Shown: piece by piece, positions 1 through 6,000 of the stretch
How positions within the stretch are numbered: position 1 is the first letter of the stretch
How the letters are laid out: the number at the start of each line of letters is the position of its first letter
NCBI GenBank assembly: GCA_039208045.1
Contig: JBCCRH010000252.1
Location: 1 to 8,970, forward strand
Direction: 5' to 3'
DNA length: 8,970 nt
Source of the DNA: JBCCRH01 sp039208045
Lineage (GTDB): Bacteria; Bacteroidota; Bacteroidia; Chitinophagales; Saprospiraceae
Program-made: the position numbers and the translations under genes
Notes under the pieces: model-generated
Seen by the model: only the letters and a program-made list of their open reading frames with translations
What the model was told of the DNA's origin: nothing
Databases searched by the model: none

Positions 1-33
1 CTGTTCATTGTAGCCTTCCATCAAGCTAGGGCC
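1..33 (+). other. C-terminal end of a Sec signal peptide
   Basis: The first eleven in-frame residues are LFIVAFHQARA, a hydrophobic stretch ending in the A-x-A cleavage pattern. The following RHIIGGVITYE resembles the mature N-terminus seen in many Bacteroidota gliding-motility C-terminal-domain proteins. The positively charged start of the signal lies outside the window, so the call rests on only half of the element. Confidence 0.6.
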
Positions 34-2220
34 CGCCACATTATCGGAGGGGTAATTACGTATGAATGCCTGGGTAATGACCGCTATGAGTTTACGATGA
101 ATATTTATCGCGATTGCAACTGTGTAGAGTGTGCGCAATTTGACCAGCAGGCTTGGATTGGTATTTATCGTTGTGAAGAGGACGGCAACTGCCAAAACTT
201 GGGTCAGTTGAATACGTTTGAAACCATCTTGGTGCCGCTAGGGAATGTGCGGAATATAGAAGCGCCGGACTATCCTTGCTTGATTCCGCCAAATGTCTGT
301 GTCGAAGAAGGGGTGTATCGTTGGACAGCCACGCTGCCTGCTTCGGATGTGAGTTATCATATTTCGTACCAGCGCTGCTGCCGGAATGTGACCATTAATA
401 ATATTATCAACCCACAGGCGAGTGGGGCAACTTATTCGATTGAAATTACGCCTCTGGCACAGCAATTGTGCAACAATAGCCCTGAATTTAATCAGTTTCC
501 TCCGACTGTGATTTGTGCCAATGAGCCACTCAATTTTGATCACTCTGCTACAGATTCGGATGGTGATCAATTGGTTTATGAGTTTTGCAGCCCGCTTTTA
601 GGTGGTGGTAATATTTTGCAGGAACCTGCAGTATATACTTGCGATGGAGCTATTCCCCGCCCAGCTTGCCCACCTCCTTACGATCAAGTCAGCTTTTCAG
701 TGCCTAACTTTACGGCCCTCCAGCCGATGGCAGGAGATCCCATCGTTAGTATTAATCCTACCACAGGTTTGATTACTGGTACGCCCCAGCTCGTGGGCCA
801 GTATGTGGTGGGCGTCTGTGTATCGGAGTTTCGGAATGGGCAATTACTGAGTAGGGTATTTCGAGATTTTCAGTTTAATGTGGCGAGCTGCGACCCTACG
901 GTTATTGCCGATATTGATAGTGATCTAATCGCCCCTGACCAGTCTTATTTGATTAATTCTTGTGGGGAGACGACTATTACGTTTGATAATCAAAGTTTTC
1001 AAGAACAGTTTATTGATGAATTTGAATGGGGCTTCCAGATAGGGCCTGACTTTATTCGGAATAGTACAGATTGGGATGCTACTTACACCTTCCCTGATAT
1101 TGGCACCTATATAGGTCGGCTTATTCTAAATCCCGATACAGAGTGTGGCGATACGGCGCGCATTTTTGTGAACATCTTCCCTGATTTGGCGGCGGATTTT
1201 AGCTATGAATATGATACCTGTGTAGCAGGCCCCGTTACCTTCACCGACTTATCTACTACGGGCAGTTGTTGCTTAACGGACTGGGAGTGGGAATTTGGAG
1301 ATGGGAATTTTTCTACAGAGCAAAATCCAGAACATGAGTACAGGGTTCCCGGTAATATTCCCGTCACACTGACAGTTACCGATACGAATCAGTGTGTAGA
1401 AACCACTACAAAAAATATTGAGTATTTCCCTGTGCCAGCACTCATTGTGATTGCACCGAGCACCTTTGTGGGCTGCGCCCCGGCAGATATTTTCTTTGAC
1501 AACCTCTCCTTCCCTATCGATACTACGTATGATATTTTTTGGGAATTTGGGGATGGAGGAATTGGTACGGATATTAGCCCTACGCATACCTATGAAGATG
1601 TGGGGGTCTACACGGTCTCCGTAGCGATTACGTCGCCCATCGGTTGTGAAACGGATACGACTTTTAATGACTTAATTACCGTTTTGCCCGCTCCCACCGC
1701 TGGCTTTAGCTATTCGCCTGATATGCCGAGTAACTTAGAACCACTGGTCACTTTTGATGATGAATCGATGGATGCGATCAACTGGATTTGGGACTTTGGA
1801 ACGGGGGTCAATTCCTTGGAGCGCAATCCGAGTTACGAATTTCCAGATACGGGCATGTACGTGGTGCAGCAAGTGGTAATTCACCCTAGTGGCTGTACAG
1901 ATACGCTCATCAGGGTAATAGATGTGGTACCGGAGATTCGTTATTTCTTACCTAATGCTTTTACTCCCAATAATGATTCGGTTAATGATGAATACCTGGG
2001 GGTAGGCTTTATGCTTGGTTCTACTAATTTCGAGATGGCTATTTTTAATCGCTGGGGCGAATTGATATTTGAAACCAACAACCCTGATGAGGGCTGGAAT
2101 GGCAAAAAACTCAATACAGGAGGTGATGCGCCACAGGGGGTATATGTAGCTACGGTGTCATTTAAGGGGCCGCGCGGGGAGGATTTTGCCTTCAACAAAA
2201 TGGTTACTTTATTGCGGTAA
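1..2220 (+). CDS. Secreted PKD-domain protein with gliding-motility-type (CHU_C) T9SS sorting domain, 5'-truncated
   Basis: The frame is open from base 1, so the first internal Met (base 97) is not the start. The leading residues read LFIVAFHQARA and then RHIIGGVITYECLG, which looks like the end of a signal peptide with an A-R-A cleavage site; the start codon is therefore only slightly upstream of the window. Counting from the first in-frame codon, the order is: a cysteine-rich N-terminal module with the YRDC motif common in this protein class (about 12-160); a putative Ig-like region with ATDSDGDQL and GLITGTPQLVGQY (about 170-296); four PKD or PKD-like modules (about 300-392, 397-477, 480-562, 565-644), two with an intact FGDG and one with FGTG; and a C-terminal domain (646-739) with FLPNAFTPNNDSVND, FNRWGELIF and GWNGK, typical of TIGR04131/CHU_C. 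Family knowledge says such proteins are exported by T9SS to the cell surface, many as adhesins; the ligand cannot be told. No terminator separates it from the next small gene. Confidence 0.9.
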   Translation: MFIVAFHQARARHIIGGVITYECLGNDRYEFTMNIYRDCNCVECAQFDQQAWIGIYRCEEDGNCQNLGQLNTFETILVPLGNVRNIEAPDYPCLIPPNVCVEEGVYRWTATLPASDVSYHISYQRCCRNVTINNIINPQASGATYSIEITPLAQQLCNNSPEFNQFPPTVICANEPLNFDHSATDSDGDQLVYEFCSPLLGGGNILQEPAVYTCDGAIPRPACPPPYDQVSFSVPNFTALQPMAGDPIVSINPTTGLITGTPQLVGQYVVGVCVSEFRNGQLLSRVFRDFQFNVASCDPTVIADIDSDLIAPDQSYLINSCGETTITFDNQSFQEQFIDEFEWGFQIGPDFIRNSTDWDATYTFPDIGTYIGRLILNPDTECGDTARIFVNIFPDLAADFSYEYDTCVAGPVTFTDLSTTGSCCLTDWEWEFGDGNFSTEQNPEHEYRVPGNIPVTLTVTDTNQCVETTTKNIEYFPVPALIVIAPSTFVGCAPADIFFDNLSFPIDTTYDIFWEFGDGGIGTDISPTHTYEDVGVYTVSVAITSPIGCETDTTFNDLITVLPAPTAGFSYSPDMPSNLEPLVTFDDESMDAINWIWDFGTGVNSLERNPSYEFPDTGMYVVQQVVIHPSGCTDTLIRVIDVVPEIRYFLPNAFTPNNDSVNDEYLGVGFMLGSTNFEMAIFNRWGELIFETNNPDEGWNGKKLNTGGDAPQGVYVATVSFKGPRGEDFAFNKMVTLLR
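1936..2217 (+). other. Type B T9SS C-terminal domain (gliding-motility-associated, CHU_C/TIGR04131-like)
   Basis: The last 94 residues begin RYFLPNAFTPNNDSVNDEYL and continue with a FEMAIFNRWGELIFE strand pair, a DEGWNGK turn, PQGVYVATV and a final FNKMVTLLR. Order and spacing match the family whose members are delivered by the type IX system, often with help from a PorP/SprF-like partner. No such partner gene is visible in this window. Confidence 0.88.
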
Positions 2221-2252
2221 AACAATCCTTGCCTTTTGATGTTAGGGCTGGT

Positions 2253-2420
2253 ATGCGACTACGAACAAGTACCTTTTTCTACTTCCTCTTTGGGGGTTTA
2301 ATCATCTTATTTGGCCTCTACGGCTTTGCAACTGATCGAGATGGCATTTTTGATCTATCTCTGCTGGTGATGGGGAGTACACTCTTGTATACTGCTTACG
2401 ATGAGTACAGAAAAAGCTAA
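2253..2420 (+). CDS. Small two-segment membrane protein, unknown function
   Basis: This predicted 55-residue protein starts MRLRTSTFFYFLFGG. It has two hydrophobic stretches, about residues 8-27 (FFYFLFGG through LYGFA) and 34-49 (FDLSLLVMGSTLLYTA), joined by a short charged loop TDRDG and ending in the charged tail DEYRKS. A two-pass inner-membrane topology is likely. I chose the ATG at 2253; the frame also permits a TTG at 2229, but that would add only eight residues and lies nine bases from the preceding stop. The gene begins 32 bases after the PKD gene on the same strand with no terminator between, so cotranscription is plausible. I recognise no family, and with its small size the gene is moderately, not firmly, supported. 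Confidence 0.55.
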   Translation: MRLRTSTFFYFLFGGLIILFGLYGFATDRDGIFDLSLLVMGSTLLYTAYDEYRKS

Positions 2421-2426
2421 ATTATT

Positions 2427-2458
2427 CTTGCTGGCCAAAGAAATTTGGTTTACCTTTG
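2427..2458 (+). promoter_or_regulatory. Bacteroidota-type promoter for rplS
   Basis: CTTG at 2427-2430 is followed after 20 bases by TACCTTTG at 2451-2458. This fits the Bacteroidota primary sigma pattern of a TTG-type -33 element, a 19-21 base spacer and TAnnTTTG at -7. Transcription would begin around 2463-2466, giving an rplS leader of about 40 bases. The match was found by eye and no start site has been mapped. Confidence 0.55.
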
Positions 2459-2504
2459 CACGGCTATTAGGAAATGTACTATCAATCGATAAAATTTTAA
2501 GAAA

Positions 2505-2921
2505 ATGGATGCTATAAAATTCGTTCAAGAGCAAGTGCTGGCAGAGATGGAGGAACGTTTGGCTTCAGAGGCAGTAGAGAAGAAAAAAGAAGTTCCCATG
2601 AAGAAAGCGGAATTTCCTGCTTTCCGTCCTGGAGATAATGTAGTGGTTAACTACCGTATTATTGAAGGAGATAAGGAGCGTATCCAGGCTTTTCGTGGTG
2701 ACGTTATTCAGATTAAAGGTGAAGGGCATACAAAAACTTTTACCGTTCGTAAAATTTCAAATGGTGTAGGTGTAGAGCGTATTTTTCCATTCTCTTCTCC
2801 TAACATTATGGATATAAAAATACTCAAGCGCGGTAAAGTTCGTCGTGCGAAGTTGTACTACTTACGTGATCTAGTTGGTAAGAAAGCACGGATTAAGGAG
2901 CGTAAGTTTATTAAGAGCTAG
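2505..2921 (+). CDS. rplS: 50S ribosomal protein bL19
   Basis: A 138-residue protein of the bL19 family, a structural component of the large ribosomal subunit near its interface with the small subunit. Diagnostic segments are FRPGDNVVVNYRIIEGDKER (about 40-59), QAFRGDVIQIKGEG (61-74), TFTVRKISNGVGVERIFPF (78-96), and the C-terminal RGKVRRAKLYYLRDLVGKKA (109-128) followed by RIKERK. It is longer than the roughly 115-residue E. coli protein because of an acidic-then-lysine-rich N-terminal segment (MEERLASEAVEKKKEVPMKK region) and a short basic tail. The ATG at 2505 has an A/T-rich upstream stretch (TTTTAAGAAA) and no Shine-Dalgarno sequence, as is usual in this phylum. It probably has its own promoter at 2427-2458 and is followed by a strong terminator. 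The usual bacterial neighbours rpsP, rimM and trmD are not present here. Confidence 0.98.
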   Translation: MDAIKFVQEQVLAEMEERLASEAVEKKKEVPMKKAEFPAFRPGDNVVVNYRIIEGDKERIQAFRGDVIQIKGEGHTKTFTVRKISNGVGVERIFPFSSPNIMDIKILKRGKVRRAKLYYLRDLVGKKARIKERKFIKS

Positions 2922-2943
2922 ATTTTTTTTAGGGTTCTAGTGG

Positions 2944-2983
2944 AACCGCTTTGTACGCTGTGAGCGTGCAAAGCGGTTTTTTT
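2944..2983 (+). terminator. Rho-independent terminator of rplS
   Basis: A 15-base arm AACCGCTTTGTACGC (2944-2958), a five-base loop TGTGA, and a complementary arm GCGTGCAAAGCGGTT (2964-2978) pair fully with a single U-G wobble. A run of seven T (2977-2983) follows. It lies 22 bases after the rplS stop and reads in the rplS direction. Confidence 0.9.
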
Positions 2984-3003
2984 ATGCCTATGCTTATCAA
3001 CTT

Positions 3004-3050
3004 AAAAAAGCAAAAGCCCTAGCTCATAAATGAGCTAAGGCTTCTGCTTT
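3004..3050 (-). terminator. Rho-independent terminator of the giant repeat-protein gene
   Basis: Arms at 3007-3026 and 3031-3050 form a 20-bp stem with two mismatches and a four-base loop (TAAA). On the minus strand the stem is followed by six T (complement of A at 3004-3009). It lies 20 bases past the minus-strand stop codon, so it serves the convergent repeat-protein gene. The A-rich side could also give it some activity for transcripts coming from rplS, but there is no good T-run on the plus side. Confidence 0.85.
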
Positions 3051-3070
3051 CTCCGCTAAAGTATACTTTT

Positions 3071-6000
3071 CTAATCCTGCTGCTTCACAAACAACTGCGT
3101 ATCCATCATATTTCCGTTAATCACTCGTACGATATACGTCCCAGAAGTCAGATCGCTGATCGGCAATTCTATGCGATTGCGCCCTTGCTGCGCCCCAATA
3201 TTTTGCGCAAGCAAAATGCTACCGCTAAAGTCCATCACCTGGATAAAGCTAGTAGGTGCACTTCCTTCCGTTAGGTCGAACTCTACGGCTAGCCAGTCTA
3301 CTGCTGGATTTGGCGTTAAGCCTAATGCTAGGGTAGGTGATTCTTCCGTACCGCCTATGTTTTCATCTTCAGTACGTGTAACCGTAATGAAGTTGTCGGA
3401 TAGGTCGAAGCAATCATCTGTTAGTTCTACTGCGGCAGCATTATCGCCAATTTGTGCCGTGATCATTCCAGTGTAGGATAAGCCCCAGATGCGGCAAATG
3501 CCAGCAGGTGCCTCTTCAAAATCGAAAGAGGGCTCTTCTGTTAGTGCTAGAATGTTGTTGCTGTCGTCGGTAATGACGAAAATGTACTGCGCAATGCCTG
3601 CACCGAAGGCTTCGAATTCTACTATATCAGCTTCCTCATCGCCAACTATTACTTCTACTGCCGTGCTGCCATCTAGCGTGGCCACCATGCCACCTTCTGG
3701 CTCTTGACGAACAAGGGTAATAAAGTTTTCAGAAACCGCCCAGCAGTCCGTCGATAGGGCATCTTCAAAGACATTTTCACCAAAAGATACATCAAAATCA
3801 CCGGTGAAGGAGATACCATATATGCGGCACACACCCGGTGCAGCTGCATCAAAATCAATCAAGTCTCCCTCAATATCAGGCTGCAGCACTTGGTTGAGGG
3901 TATCTGTGATGACGTAGCGATACATGGTATCCAATGAAGTAGTAGATAAAGCAACAATATCTGCAATATCATCTCCAGGGCAGGTATAAATCGTCGTTTC
4001 ACCAGTAAAGGTCGATAAGATTCCACCATCTACTGTTTCCCCAATCGTAATGGTCATGAAGTTTTCACTCAGCTCAAAACAACTAGAAGCCAGCTGATCC
4101 ATGGAGGCATCCATTCCAGGCTCTGCCACAGGTAAGCCAGTATAGGAAAGTCCCCAAATACGGTAAGTTCCTTGTGGAAAATCAGCAAAATCTACTGCTC
4201 CGTCAAAAGCATCGATGATAATATTATCTTCATCAGTGAGCAGGTAGAGATAGCCTGCAATAGACTCCGTTGTTGATACGACCGTTAGCTCGGTATCGCC
4301 ATTGACGATACAGAAATCGATTTCAGTTGCACCATCTTCATCACTGATCATACCACCATCGGGCTCGTCTCTAATGATGGTAACAAAGTTGCCTGAAAGG
4401 GCAAAGCAATCATCAGATAGCGGCACTTCGGCGGCATTTTGCCCAATGGCCCCCAGGAATTCTCCAGTATACGAGACGCCCCAGACCCTCAGCACATCGA
4501 AGCCAGTATTTTCAAAGTTTTGGGTACTGCCTGGCAGTATCCCCACAATGAGATTACTCTCGGTAGTGACAATGTAGACGTATTCTGCCATACTAGCAGA
4601 AGTCGTATTAATGAACGTAACAAAGTCGTCTTCTCCATCGCCTGGGCAAACGAATACCTCTTGCTGAATGAGGTTGGTAGTGACAAAGGCCCCATCCACC
4701 TGAGTGGAATTGATAGTTAGCGGGGTCTCTGTGATGTCAAAGCAATCTGTAGAAAGTGGGAATTCGAAGATATTATCTCCTGGAAAGCCCGCAAAGTTGC
4801 CTGTGTATGCCAAACCGTAGATCAAGAAGGTACCACCAATCGCAAATTCAAAGTCGAAAGAATCTTGCTCCAAGGCACCAATCAGGAAGCCCTCATCATT
4901 AGTTACCAAGTAAAGGTACTCGGAATTAGAAGCGCCTTCTACTTCAAAGTTGATCAAATCAAACGTTCCATCGCCCACACACAGATCAAATTCCGTTTGG
5001 CCCCCATTGGCTGTGATAACCCCTGCATTAGGCGTTTCGCGAATGAGCGTAACGAAATTATCCGATAAGTCGAAACAGTCATCGCTTAGTGCTACTTCCG
5101 CAGCATTATCTCCTGCTGAGGCAGTGAGTGTGCCGGTATAGGCCAAGCCCCATACTCTACAGATACCAGAGGGAGCGGTATCGAAGTTACCTTCATCCCC
5201 ATCTAGTATTTCAAGGATTACATTGTCTTCATCAGTCACCACATAAACGTATAGACTATTAGAAGCATCGATACTATCAAAATTGATGACATCTTCCATA
5301 TCATCGCCTGGGCAGATGAATACAGAAGATTGCTCATTGGAAGTAGTTACTTGCCCCCCTTCAGGCACCTCACGGATAACCGTGATAAAGCTATCAGACA
5401 GATCAAAACAATCATCCGAAAGGGCCACTTCCCCTGCATTATCTCCAATCTCGGCCGTGAGCAGTCCGGTGAAAGCTAAGCCCCATACGCGGCAAATACC
5501 TACTGGTGCATCTTCAAAGTCTGCAAAATCTACCGTTACAATATCTAATATAAAATTGCTATCATCAGTAATCAGATACAGGTATTGGCTGTTGGAGGTA
5601 GTCGTGCTATCGAACATAACAATATCGGGCACCCCATCACCTGGGCAAGTGTAGCGGAATATTTCGCCATCAGGTGTAGACACATCACCGCCGTCTGGTC
5701 GGTCACGAATAATTCTGATAAAGTTATCAGATAAGTCAAAGCATGCATCGGATAGAGCTACTTCATCTGCATCATCACCAATGGTAGCAGTTAGTTCACC
5801 CGAATAAGCTAAGCCCCATACGCGGCAGATACCATCTGGTGTTTGATCAAAATTGAAGGAATCGCCATCGACTACGTCTAAGATGACGTTTTCCGTGTCT
5901 GTAATCACGTATATGTAGTTGGCGCTGGTAGAACCTGTGCTATCAAAATTCACAATATCAGCGATGCCATCGCCAGGGCAGATGAAGCGTTGTACACTGC

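Noticed and set aside
97..99. ATG at 97 as the start of the PKD-domain gene
   Set aside because: The frame is open upstream and encodes a signal-peptide end and the conserved HIIGGVITYECLG segment, so the start lies left of the window.
238..2225. Minus-strand open frames opposite the PKD-domain gene
   Set aside because: The + strand frame has recognisable domains throughout; the antisense frames show no domain, no plausible start signal and no continuity.
2229..2231. TTG at 2229 as the start of the small membrane protein
   Set aside because: The ATG at 2253 gives a compact protein starting MRLR right before the first membrane segment; the extra eight residues add nothing recognisable.
2401..2517. 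A 38-codon + strand frame (MSTEKAKLFLLAKEIW start) overlapping the end of the small membrane gene and the start of rplS
   Set aside because: It overlaps both neighbours and contains the likely rplS promoter; no family resemblance. Possible but unsupported, so not listed as a gene.
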